Part shown: piece after piece, positions 43,258 through 51,327 of the stretch | How positions within the stretch are numbered: position 1 is the stretch's first letter | Layout: every line of letters begins with the position of its first letter | DNA from: G963675935 sp963675935 | Lineage (GTDB): Bacteria; Planctomycetota; Planctomycetia; Pirellulales; Thermoguttaceae | Assembly (NCBI GenBank): GCA_963675935.2 | Contig: CAXXPV010000003.1 | Location: 1,729,835 to 1,793,834 of the forward strand | Length of the DNA: 64,000 bases | Direction of reading: 5' to 3' | Translations under genes and position numbers: made by a program | The notes under the pieces: generated by a model | The model's database searches: none | Told to the model about the DNA's origin: nothing | The model's input: the letters and a program-made list of their open reading frames with translations, nothing else

Positions 43258-44943
43258 CTAGGACCGACGGCTCGGATGCTTCTTCGCCAATTGGCGATGC
43301 CGACTTTGACGTCGACGGGCCGCAGCGGCCGATTCTTCGCGTCGGTAGCTCCGCACATGCTCCGGATGGGTTTTCGCCCAACGATCCGGCAGTAGCCCAC
43401 GAAGCTCAAGCGGATTGGTGATCTGCGGCAGCCGGGTCAACACATCGGTCAAGTACGCCTGCGGGTCGAGATGATGCCGCTTCGCACTGGCCACGAAACT
43501 GTAAAGCACCGCCGCCGTGCTGCCGCCCAGGTCGCTGCCCAAGAATGTCCAATTGCGGCGTCCGAGCGCTTGCTCTTTCAGCGATCGCTCCGTTCGGTTG
43601 TTGTCGATGGGAATCGCCCCGTTGCCGAGGAACCGCGTCAGCGCCTCCCACTGCCGCAGGCTGTACTTGATCGCAACGGTAATCGGCGACTTCGGCCGCA
43701 CCACGACCAACTTGTCGCGTAGCCAATCGGCCAACGCCTCCATGATGGGCGCCGACTTCGCCTGGCGCAACGCCAGTCGTTCGTCGTCCGACATGCCAAC
43801 CGCCTCGTGTTCCACAGCGTAAAGCTGCTGAAAGAAAGCCAACGCCTCGTGCGCCAACTGAGGCGAGGTGTCGCGAGCGTCAAAAAACTTCCGCCGGGCG
43901 TGCGCGTTGCAGCCAGCTTCGACAATCGCCCCGCGCGACTCCCAGAATATTCCGTCATAACCACCAAAGGCGTCCGCCTGAAGCACGCCGCGATAGTCCC
44001 TCAAAAACTTCTGCGGACCATCCCGCTTTCGGTTCGGCGTGTAATCGTAGACAGTGTAGGGATGCCGAGCGTCACCTACATAACTCCAAAACCGACCGGT
44101 TCGTGTGTGGTCCAACTCCGGATCGAGAACTTTCACCGGCGTGTCGTCGGTTCCCAACACGCCGCTGCTCAACGTTCGGCGAATCAGCAGCCGATAGAAC
44201 GGCGTCAGGCACTCGGCCGAACCTCGCATCCAGCCCCAAAGCGTGCTGCGACGAATCAGCACCCCATACCGCGCCAAATCGTCTTCCAGACGATACAGCG
44301 GCTTGTGCTGGGCGTATTTCGCATCGATCACATGGGCCAGCAAGCTCGGCCCGGCGACGCTCTTCTCGATCGGTTGCGCCGGCTTCGACGCCGTCACCAC
44401 TTGTTCCTGGCATTTCCGGCAGGCGTAGGTGAACCGGGCGTGCTCCTCAATGTACAGCGAAGCGGGAACGTAGGCTAATTGTTCGCTAACCTCTTCGTCG
44501 ATCTTCTCCCGCGACTCGCCGCAGCACGGACACACCAATTCCTCCGCGGAAACCGCGTGTTCCACCCGCTTGCGCGGCAAAAACTGCGGCAGCGGCCGAC
44601 GACCGTGGCCGCGACGCTTTCGCGTCGATGGCTCCTCGGTGCTTTCCACCGCCGGCGTCGATGATGACGAGGAATCGTTCTGTACCTCGAAAAGATGCTG
44701 CTGACGCGGGTCTTCGGCAAACCGCTCGCGACGATGCCCGAAAATGTGTCGCTTCAACAACGCCAACTCGTGGCTGAGCTTCTCGATCGTCTGCTGTTGG
44801 GCAGCGACCGTCTGCGACGATTCCTCCAAAGCGGTCAGCAGATGCGATTCCCGACCCAGCAAAGCTTCGATCAGTCGTTGCAAGTCTGGGGTATCCGCCG
44901 GCGGCGAAGATGAGTTCGGTGATGAAGAGACGTTCGCGTTCAT
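43258..44943 (-). CDS. tnpC: IS66 transposase TnpC
   Basis: 561-residue DDE transposase. N-terminal leucine-zipper-like region (EKLSHELALLKRHIFGHRRE), zinc-binding segment (ELVCPCCGESREKI; FTYACRKCQEQVV), catalytic core with Asp in GVLGTDDTPVKVLDPE, LQADAFGGYDGIFW and Glu in IDNNRTERSLKEQALGR. Full-length. Start ATG 44943. Confidence 0.95.
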   Translation of the reverse strand: MNANVSSSPNSSSPPADTPDLQRLIEALLGRESHLLTALEESSQTVAAQQQTIEKLSHELALLKRHIFGHRRERFAEDPRQQHLFEVQNDSSSSSTPAVESTEEPSTRKRRGHGRRPLPQFLPRKRVEHAVSAEELVCPCCGESREKIDEEVSEQLAYVPASLYIEEHARFTYACRKCQEQVVTASKPAQPIEKSVAGPSLLAHVIDAKYAQHKPLYRLEDDLARYGVLIRRSTLWGWMRGSAECLTPFYRLLIRRTLSSGVLGTDDTPVKVLDPELDHTRTGRFWSYVGDARHPYTVYDYTPNRKRDGPQKFLRDYRGVLQADAFGGYDGIFWESRGAIVEAGCNAHARRKFFDARDTSPQLAHEALAFFQQLYAVEHEAVGMSDDERLALRQAKSAPIMEALADWLRDKLVVVRPKSPITVAIKYSLRQWEALTRFLGNGAIPIDNNRTERSLKEQALGRRNWTFLGSDLGGSTAAVLYSFVASAKRHHLDPQAYLTDVLTRLPQITNPLELRGLLPDRWAKTHPEHVRSYRREESAAAARRRQSRHRQLAKKHPSRRS

Positions 44944-45010
44944 GGCGTCTCTATAGATACACAATGAACCCGACTTATTCCAGAGGGAAAGAATAGTTTT
45001 TGTTTGGAAA

Positions 45011-45415
45011 TCATGAGTGAAGGGCTGGCCGCGGAGAATCATCGCGCGCGCGAGCCACACGATAGAATCGTTTACGCCGCGTAACCGTCCGCGGATCGAC
45101 GCCATCGAGCAACATTGCCAATTCGCCGACGCGGATCTCCAATGCCGGCGTTTCGCCCGCTTTGTCAGAGGTGGCTCGCAATGATGGGAAGGTAGATCCT
45201 TCCAATCGCTTGTACCAAAGAACAAGGCCGTCGCCCTGCCAGAAAAGAATCTTCACGCGATCGTGGCGACGATTGAAGAACAGAAATAAATGGCCTGACT
45301 CCGGGTTCTGGCCGATCTCGCTCTCGACCATCGCGGCTAACCCATCAAAACTCCTCCTCATGTCGGTCACGCCCGTGAAGACGAAGATTCGTACCGCCAC
45401 GGGCAGACTTAGCAC
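45011..45415 (-). CDS. tnpB: IS66 accessory protein TnpB
   Basis: About 134 residues with the IS66 Orf2 core: VRIFVFTGVTDMRRSFDGLA, GHLFLFFNRRHDRVKILFW and a basic C-terminus. Start taken at GTG 45415, overlapping the end of tnpA as is usual in IS66; an ATG at MRRSFDG would be too short. Required for transposition; role unclear. Confidence 0.92.
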   Translation of the reverse strand: MLSLPVAVRIFVFTGVTDMRRSFDGLAAMVESEIGQNPESGHLFLFFNRRHDRVKILFWQGDGLVLWYKRLEGSTFPSLRATSDKAGETPALEIRVGELAMLLDGVDPRTVTRRKRFYRVARARDDSPRPALHS

Positions 45416-45885
45416 GGCGGGCTCTCCAACACGGCCAAGACTTGCTGCAGCAGTGCGATGTCGCAACCGTGCTCAACGCGAATCAGCGTCCCACGCGGAA
45501 GAAGAATCTCGATGGGCGGTGACGACCTCGACGTGTTGGCCGCGTTCGCCGCGATTGGCTCGGCATCCTCCACCAGACGCACGGGCACCAAGCTGCCATC
45601 GCCCGCGGACTGACACAGCCGCTTACGCTGCCGACGGGACTGCTGGGCTATCGGCTTTGTCTCGGGTTGCGCCGATGTCGACTCCATTGTCGCCAGCGTG
45701 GCGATGGCCTCCGATGGGCGATCCTCTTTTCGCAGCCGTTGTTGCCAGGCGTAGAACGAGGATTCTTTCAGGCCCTCGCGTCGGCAGAAGCCTGCCGCGC
45801 TCATCCCGCTATTCGCCCACAGATCGATTGCCAACTCCCAAAAACGTCTCGCTTCCGCCGGGCTCCGTCGTCGCGCACTGTCCAT
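45409..45885 (-). CDS. tnpA: IS66 accessory protein TnpA
   Basis: 158 residues from ATG 45885 behind a strong AGGAGGT. Helix-turn-helix of the IS3/IS66 OrfA kind (NSGMSAAGFCRREGLKESSF then YAWQQRLR); C-terminal half less conserved. Overlaps tnpB by a few bases. Confidence 0.9.
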   Translation of the reverse strand: MDSARRRSPAEARRFWELAIDLWANSGMSAAGFCRREGLKESSFYAWQQRLRKEDRPSEAIATLATMESTSAQPETKPIAQQSRRQRKRLCQSAGDGSLVPVRLVEDAEPIAANAANTSRSSPPIEILLPRGTLIRVEHGCDIALLQQVLAVLESPPC

Positions 45886-46111
45886 GACTGACCTCCTGGA
45901 TATCGTTTGCCCCACGATTCCAGAATACCAGACCATGCAAGATGTAGTTCACAGGACGGACACGTTGAATCTGCCTGTATCGGCGACCAGAGAAGGGGAT
46001 GTAGCGTTTCTGACTATCCGCCAGTAGGTGGTGTGTCAAAAAAAGGGCTTCGGGGGGCCTTTCCTTGCGTTCTGTTATCGGACTTATAGTTGGCCCTACT
46101 GTCCCATCAAA

Positions 46112-46190
46112 GTTCAACCGAACGCAAGGGAAACGGTCGCCGAAGCTGGCCCGGTGGCCTAGAATGCTGGTATAGAGCAAGCGTGAAGAA
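46112..46190 (+). repeat. Diverged inverted repeat, copy B
   Basis: Contains AACGGTCGCCGAAGCTGG, GGTATAGAG and AAGCGTGAAGA; partner of 31943-32020 in opposite orientation. It lies shortly after the end of the IS66-split gene. The gap 46028-46415 otherwise shows only a spurious-looking frame. Confidence 0.7.
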
Positions 46191-46415
46191 TGGGCGAATG
46201 GGAGAAGCGGCTCTTGCCTTTTTTGAGGAGCAACCGAGCACCGTTGCCTACGGTTTGTGGCCGACACCGACGGACACCGAGGCGACTGGGAGTGCCTCTC
46301 GGCGAGGACCGCACCCACCCGGATAGTGCTAAAGCCCGTGGAGGAAAGGCTTTGTGGCACTTTCTGACACTTCGGTGGTTTCTCGTGGAACTACCACCTC
46401 TGGGAGACGGCAAAC

Positions 46416-46631
46416 CTACATCCAGCACACTTCCAATTCATTGGCGATTTCGTGGACTCCGTCGACATGGCGAAGCGACTCTTGCGCCATCTGCTTCTGG
46501 AAGTACGTGTTGACGACGCCTCGCAGCGTGACACGCCCGTCGGCGGTCTCAAATCGTAAATTGCGGCGGGCAAGGTAGGGGTTTCGCTCCAATGCGGTAA
46601 GTACTCGGTCGTCCAAGGGCATGTCGATCAT
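46416..46631 (-). CDS. Single BON-domain protein
   Basis: 71 residues forming one BON domain: LDDRVLTALERNPYLARRNL, ETADGRVTLRGVVNTYFQKQ and MAQESLRHVDGVHEIANELE are the canonical alpha-beta pattern with the central glycine. BON domains bind membranes or glycans; this isolated cytoplasmic version has no signal peptide. Start ATG 46631, with ATG 46622 as alternative. Confidence 0.8.
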   Translation of the reverse strand: MIDMPLDDRVLTALERNPYLARRNLRFETADGRVTLRGVVNTYFQKQMAQESLRHVDGVHEIANELEVCWM

Positions 46632-47320
46632 TTCGGTTTACCAACCTTCTCAAGGAGGGATCTCGCGGGAAGAATCCGCTTCAGGGTGTGATTTCCATAA
46701 TCAGGGGGGGGAGGATCATCCGAATCTCAGCCATCTGTCTATTTATTCGGTAATCTGTACTACGCACGTAAACTTCAACCACAACGTAGCCTGCATATTC
46801 TACGCAAAGCGGATTGGTTGTGTGGAATGTGCGGAATACTACCGGGTGGTGGGGAATGTCGGAACCGCCAACTGCCAACCAACCGATGCCTCGCGGCAGG
46901 CGATCGGTTCGCAGGGCAATCCGTTGTTAATAAGCTAGCTCGCGGTCAGACTCCGCGATGGATCGAGTAGAGAAAATCGACTGCTACCCTGCCAACCAAG
47001 GGGGCATTTTTGTCGACAAGCGGAAGTTTCACGATCCCATGTTGGGGTGGCAGTTGTACTGCCACCTCCTACATGATCTTCTTTATACCTTGCACGGGCA
47101 CTGGTGATACATTTTTCCCGAGGGAGAACATGTATCAATTCAAGCCGCGTACGGTATAACTCGCTTTTCTCACCAGTCGATGAAAAACGATGACAGTGCG
47201 TCCGTTTAGCCACCGAGCTTGCTCTCCGCGAAAGGGCGACGAAGTTCACAAAAAACTCGGCGAACAAGTTCGCCTGCTAAACGGTGGTGAGAAATGCAGG
47301 TCGAGAATCGCACGGAGCGC
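46632..47320. other. AT-richer intergenic region without a convincing gene
   Basis: About 690 bases. Short frames on both strands (for example 46681-46878 minus) show no family. A GGTGGCAG...CTGCCACC hairpin sits near 47045-47066. Lower GC than either neighbour suggests acquired or decayed DNA. Confidence 0.4.
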
Positions 47321-48949
47321 TTACCCGACCAACCACGGCGGCATCTCGCCGGCGGGCGGAAGTTTCACGATCCACCCCTGGCTGACCCCTTCGACGGCAA
47401 GAACTTCGGCCAACGCCTCGGCTGGCGGGGCCGAATCGAGAGCAAGAATGCCGATGGCGTCGCCACCCGGCTGAGTGGCTGCCCGACCAACCGACATTTG
47501 AGCGATGTTCACCTGGTGCCGGCCGAAAACATTTCCAACCCGTCCGATGACGCCGGGCGTGTCGCGGTGGGCGAAAATCAGCAAAATGCCGTCCAAATAA
47601 CTCTCCAGCCGGCAATCGCCCTTCTGAACCAGCCGTGGCATGTTGTTGCCGAACAGCGTGCCCGAGGCCAACGATGTCTTCTGTTCCGTCACGACTTCGG
47701 CGGTAATCATCGACGTGAAGTCGCCGATGTCGGTGGTGCGTTGCTCGACAAGTTCGATGCCGCGCTCGCGCAGGAGCATCTCGGCGTTGACGATGTTCAC
47801 GCCGGAAGCCATCGCATGTTCCAACAGGCCGGCCGCGAACGCCGCCGAAAGCAACCTGGTGCCCTTTTTCGCCACTTCGCCCTTGTAGCTCAATCGGCAA
47901 CTGGTCGGTGGACGGTGGTCCATTTGGGCCAACAGAAGCCCCAGCCGATAGGCCACGTTGAGATAACCGCGCAGGTCGGCCAGCGTCTTCGGATCCAACG
48001 GCGACATGTTGACCGACTGTTTGATCGACCCGGTGGTGAAGAAGTCGATCAGCAGTTCGGCCGCCTCGACGGCGACGTTCGTCTGTGCTTCTTCGGTGCT
48101 GGCGCCGAGGTGCGGGGTGCAAAGGACGCCCGGCATTCCGAACAGCGGGCTCTTCGTGCAAGGTTCTTCGGGATATACGTCGAGCGCGACGCCGGCGATC
48201 CGGCCGCTCTTAAGCCCTTCGACCAGCGCGGCCTCGTCGTAAATTCCGCCCCGGGCGCAGTTGATCAGCCGAGCGCCGGGTTTCAGCATCGCCACTTCCT
48301 TCGGGCCGATCAACCCGCGGGTTTCGTCGGTCAGCGGGGTGTGGACGGTGAGGTAATCGACCAAGGGGAGCATTTCTCGCGCGGTGGCGCAAGTTTCGAC
48401 GCCGAGTTCCTTGGCCCTTGCGGCCGAGAGGAACGGATCGAAGCCCAGAATGTTCATTTCGAGGCCTTTGGCCCTCGTGGCCACGGCCTGCCCGACACGG
48501 CCGAGCCCGATGATGCCCAGCGTTTTGCCCGCCACCTGGACGCCCATGAATTTTTTGCGGTCCCACCGGCCTTCGACCAGACTTTGGTTGGCCGGGGCGA
48601 TGTTGCGCGACATGCCCAGCATCAGGGCGATGGCGTGTTCGGCGGTCGAGACGGTGTTTCCGCCGGGGGTGTTCATCACCACGATGCCCTGGCGGGTGGC
48701 GGCTTTCGTGTCGATATTATCGACGCCGACGCCGGCCCGTGCGATGGCTCGCAGCCGGGTGTTGCCTTGCAGGATGTCGGCGGTGATTTTGACGCCGCTT
48801 CGGCAGATGGCCCCGTCGGCTTCGAGCAGGGCGTTGCGAAGGTCGTCGCCCTTCAAGCCGGTGCGGACTTCCACTTCCAAATTTCTGGCCGACTCCAAGA
48901 GGCTAAGGCCGTCTTGCGACAATTCATCGAGGACTAGGATTTTGGGCAT
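47321..48949 (-). CDS. serA: D-3-phosphoglycerate dehydrogenase
   Basis: First enzyme of serine synthesis, oxidising 3-phosphoglycerate with NAD. 542 residues, the long form. Substrate/NAD domains about 1-315: GKTLGIIGLGRVGQAVATRA, DYLTVHTPLTDETRGLI, the Arg of NCARGGIYDEAAL and the His of VLCTPHLGASTEEAQ. Then an intervening domain and a C-terminal ACT domain (GILLIFAHRDTPGVIGRVGN). A class V aminotransferase about 540 bases upstream on the same strand probably supplies the next step. Confidence 0.96.
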   Translation of the reverse strand: MPKILVLDELSQDGLSLLESARNLEVEVRTGLKGDDLRNALLEADGAICRSGVKITADILQGNTRLRAIARAGVGVDNIDTKAATRQGIVVMNTPGGNTVSTAEHAIALMLGMSRNIAPANQSLVEGRWDRKKFMGVQVAGKTLGIIGLGRVGQAVATRAKGLEMNILGFDPFLSAARAKELGVETCATAREMLPLVDYLTVHTPLTDETRGLIGPKEVAMLKPGARLINCARGGIYDEAALVEGLKSGRIAGVALDVYPEEPCTKSPLFGMPGVLCTPHLGASTEEAQTNVAVEAAELLIDFFTTGSIKQSVNMSPLDPKTLADLRGYLNVAYRLGLLLAQMDHRPPTSCRLSYKGEVAKKGTRLLSAAFAAGLLEHAMASGVNIVNAEMLLRERGIELVEQRTTDIGDFTSMITAEVVTEQKTSLASGTLFGNNMPRLVQKGDCRLESYLDGILLIFAHRDTPGVIGRVGNVFGRHQVNIAQMSVGRAATQPGGDAIGILALDSAPPAEALAEVLAVEGVSQGWIVKLPPAGEMPPWLVG

Positions 48950-48978
48950 AATGGTATTCAGTATCTCCTACACTTCGA

Positions 48979-49275
48979 TCAAAATAAGTATCGTTCAATG
49001 TCAAGTGCCGCGTGAAATACACCAACGATGTCGATGGTGTCATTGGGATTGATTACATAAGCAATTCGATAGTGGCCGTACAATAGAATTCGGACATTTC
49101 GATCGGGCTCACGCTCGAATCTGCAACCTAACTCAGGAAACATTGACAGCGACATGGCCTTCTCACGGATGGCCTCCACCATTCGCATCGCCGCGGCGGG
49201 ATTGTCTTGGGCAATGTAGTCGTAGATATCCCGAAGCCATGCCGAGGCTCGTTCCGTCCAGACTACTTCTGCCAT
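48979..49275 (-). CDS. ParE/RelE-family toxin
   Basis: 98 residues with the ParE pattern: VVWTERASAWLRDIYDYIAQ, MVEAIREKAMSLSMFPELG, ILLYGHYRIAYVINPNDTID and VFHAALDIERYLF-type end. Overlaps its antitoxin gene by 13 bases. Expected to poison gyrase or translation when free of antitoxin. Confidence 0.85.
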   Translation of the reverse strand: MAEVVWTERASAWLRDIYDYIAQDNPAAAMRMVEAIREKAMSLSMFPELGCRFEREPDRNVRILLYGHYRIAYVINPNDTIDIVGVFHAALDIERYLF

Positions 49276-49460
49276 GACTTCATCCTGCGTTTGAGTTCAT
49301 CGCTGCTGATGGTCCTCCCGGCATCCGAGTCTGCAAGCCCTAACTCGATCATTCGTGCAAACGCTAATTCTCGCAAGATTTCATCGTAAGAGCTATCATC
49401 AGGCTGATTCTGGATGATGTCGATCATCCGATCCTTTGGCAGGCTTTCTATCGTATTCAT
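49263..49460 (-). CDS. Antitoxin partner of the ParE-type toxin
   Basis: 65 residues (MNTIESLPKDRMIDIIQNQP; YDEILRELAFARMIELGLAD; GRTISSDELKRRMKSWQK), the usual form of RelB-like antitoxins that precede ParE in planctomycetes and cyanobacteria. First gene of the pair. Confidence 0.82.
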   Translation of the reverse strand: MNTIESLPKDRMIDIIQNQPDDSSYDEILRELAFARMIELGLADSDAGRTISSDELKRRMKSWQK

Positions 49461-49486
49461 AACTCGGCCCTAACGTAAAATGTCAC

Positions 49487-50632
49487 TCATTCCCTTTCCG
49501 CTTCGGCGAACACCCGGCTGGCAGCCGCCACGGCGGCTCCTAGTGTAACCGTTTCCCCCATTTCGGCAAGTACCAGCTCGATGGCTGCCAAACAGGAAAG
49601 AATATCGAGTTCGTCGAGCATCCCCAAATGGGCAATACGGAATATCTTCCCCGCAAACGGGCCTTGGCCTCCCGCAAATTTAACACCAAAACGCGACTCA
49701 AGCCGACCCAAAAAATGCCGCCCGTCAACATTTTCCGGAAAATAGACGGCCGTCATGCCATCCGCCGGCCGAGAGGCAGCCAACCGCAGCCCCAGGGCCT
49801 CGACGCCCGCTCGGGTGGCGTCGGCCAATACTTTTCCGCGCCTCCAAACATTCTCGATCCCCACGGCGCGAATCGCCCGCAGACTTTCGGCCAACGCGCG
49901 AACCAGCGAAATCGCCGGCGTGTACGGCGTGTCGCTCTGGCCAAGAGCCTTCCGATAGGCCAACAGATCGAAGTAAAACGCCGGCCGACGGATCGACTCG
50001 ATCTGCCGCCATGCCGCGGGACTGACGGCCAGAAAAGCCAGCCCCGGCGGAGTCATCAGGGCCTTTTGCGATCCGACGACCAGAACGTCGATGCCCCAGG
50101 CGTCGGTCCGGCACGGCATGACGCCCACACCGCTGATGCCATCGACGACGAAAAGGGCCTTACTCGGACCAACGACACGGCCGAGCGATTCGATGTCGTG
50201 GCCCACGCCGGTGCTGGTTTCCAGCAGCGTGGCGAAAACAGCCGCCGCGTCCGGGTGTTTTTCCAGCAGTCGGGCGACTTCGGCCGGATCGAACACCTCG
50301 CCCCAGGGCACTTCGTACCGGATGACCTCGATGCCGAATGTTTCGCAGAGGATCCGCCATCGTTCGGCGAACTTGCCCGATTCGAGGACGATCGCCTTTC
50401 CGCCCCGCGGCACGCAGTTGACCACGGCGGCTTCCATCGCGCCGGTGCCGGAACTGGCCAGCAGCAGCACGTCGTTTTCGGTGGCAAAAACGTATTTCAG
50501 CTCGGCGAACACTTCGGCCAGCAGCCCGCGGAACTCCGGCGTGCGATGGTGGCTGATTTCTCGGGACATGGCTAATCGAGCCGCCTCGGGCACTTCCGTC
50601 GGTCCGGGGGTCATCAGGCGAAGTTTTGGCAT
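49487..50632 (-). CDS. Class V aminotransferase (alanine-glyoxylate / phosphoserine-type)
   Basis: PLP enzyme of 381 residues: MPKLRLMTPGPTEVPEAARL start, LLASSGTGAMEAAVVNCVP phosphate-binding loop, LFVVDGISGVGVMPC (cofactor Asp) and Schiff-base Lys in DVLVVGSQKALMTPPGLAF. Relatives are called serine-glyoxylate, alanine-glyoxylate or, when next to serA, phosphoserine aminotransferase. Proximity to serA, with only a toxin-antitoxin pair between, favours the serine-pathway role. Start ATG 50632; a repeat with the CCGCTTGCGG motif lies just upstream. Confidence 0.85.
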   Translation of the reverse strand: MPKLRLMTPGPTEVPEAARLAMSREISHHRTPEFRGLLAEVFAELKYVFATENDVLLLASSGTGAMEAAVVNCVPRGGKAIVLESGKFAERWRILCETFGIEVIRYEVPWGEVFDPAEVARLLEKHPDAAAVFATLLETSTGVGHDIESLGRVVGPSKALFVVDGISGVGVMPCRTDAWGIDVLVVGSQKALMTPPGLAFLAVSPAAWRQIESIRRPAFYFDLLAYRKALGQSDTPYTPAISLVRALAESLRAIRAVGIENVWRRGKVLADATRAGVEALGLRLAASRPADGMTAVYFPENVDGRHFLGRLESRFGVKFAGGQGPFAGKIFRIAHLGMLDELDILSCLAAIELVLAEMGETVTLGAAVAAASRVFAEAERE

Positions 50633-50734
50633 AATTAGTGGCCAGAAAAAACCGCTTGCGGTTTCGCAAACGGAGAGGTTTCGCAAACGGGGAACGGAGA
50701 ACGGAGAACCGAAAAACTGTCCACTCCCTGCCCG

Positions 50735-50986
50735 CTACTCCCCATCCGCACCGCCGCCACCGCCGAGGGTACCGATTGCCAGAGCCAGCACGAGGCAAAT
50801 CAGGTCGATCGCCCAGAGGATGCCGCCGGCCAGTGCGGTTCGATGCAGAACGGCCCCGCCCGAAGCGTCTCCCATTTGCACCAATAGAGCGGCAACGCCC
50901 AGCACCACGCACAATGCTATCGGCAGGAGAATCGCCGCGGCAATGAGCGTAAGAACCAGACGACGCGGAATCAGGGGGGGTAGCAT
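50735..50986 (-). CDS. Small two-helix membrane protein
   Basis: 83 residues with two hydrophobic helices (LIAAAILLPIALCVVLGVAA; AIDLICLVLALAIGTL) and a short Gly-rich acidic tail. No family recognised. Start ATG 50986. Confidence 0.6.
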   Translation of the reverse strand: MLPPLIPRRLVLTLIAAAILLPIALCVVLGVAALLVQMGDASGGAVLHRTALAGGILWAIDLICLVLALAIGTLGGGGGADGE

Positions 50987-51125
50987 AGTATATTCCCAAC
51001 AGTTTTTCTAATTCTGCGGATTACAGGGGCTGCTGTCAAGGCAGTGTTCGCTTGACTTCCCCCCATCCTGGATGACAATGAGGTACGATTGCGGGATAAT
51101 ATAGTCAGGCGGACGGAAACATCCG

Positions 51126-51305
51126 TTCGTAGTTCCGCCTTTATTGTCCCTCGGAATAGTAATGCAACATTGGAATGTTTAGCCGGCGGGCTCGCCCGCC
51201 GCGTTTTGGGGCGATATCCCACGCGGCGAGCTTGTCGAGCCGGCTAAACGACATTGCAATACTTTTCTGATGGTCAATAGGCGGCGTGTTCGTAGTTCCG
51301 CCTTT
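51126..51305. repeat. MITE-like repeat, sister of 59191-59330
   Basis: Shares CTCGGAATAGTAATG, TTGGAATGTTTAGCCGGCGG, CACGCGGCGAGC and GACATTGCAATA...AATAGGCG with the 59.2 kb copy, and contains inverted GCCGGC-rich arms. Here it is bracketed by direct copies of TTCGTAGTTCCGCCTTTA (near 51126 and 51289). It fills most of the 341-base gap upstream of the esterase gene. Confidence 0.75.
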
Positions 51306-51327
51306 AGGCGGCGATTGCCTCGCCAAT

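Larger units (their letters stand above)
43194..45963 (-). mobile_element. IS66-family element, complete, 8-bp target duplication
   Basis: Inverted termini GTGTCCGTCCTGTGAAC (43194-43210) and GTTCACAGGACGGACAC (45947-45963), flanked by direct copies of GTTGAATC (43186-43193 and 45964-45971). Eight-base duplication and the tnpA-tnpB-tnpC order are diagnostic of IS66. All three genes appear intact, implying a recent insertion. Confidence 0.95.
42656..46027 (+). pseudogene. Conserved DPDxGLE-family gene split by IS66
   Basis: The 5' part (42656-43193) encodes MKNQYAGDVRDFYKYDLLLD, VIMLTPNDQTGEGRKRG, AVVFCDPDIGLEDDRA and SCLVIYQHLTPDANKREQ, matching a widespread uncharacterised family with (K)NQYxGDxxDxxKYxLL, DPDxGLE and YQH motifs. 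An IS66 element then intervenes. After the right copy of the 8-base duplication the frame resumes at 45972 as LPVSATREGDVAFLTIRQ and stops at 46025-46027. Removing the IS and one duplication gives an uninterrupted 197-residue protein, so the insertion is the only lesion. The unit may have a methyltransferase-like fold, but that is speculative. Confidence 0.85.

Noticed and set aside
46621..46938. Frames on both strands upstream of the BON gene
   Set aside because: AT-richer, no family resemblance, poor start context; listed only as unassigned intergenic DNA.
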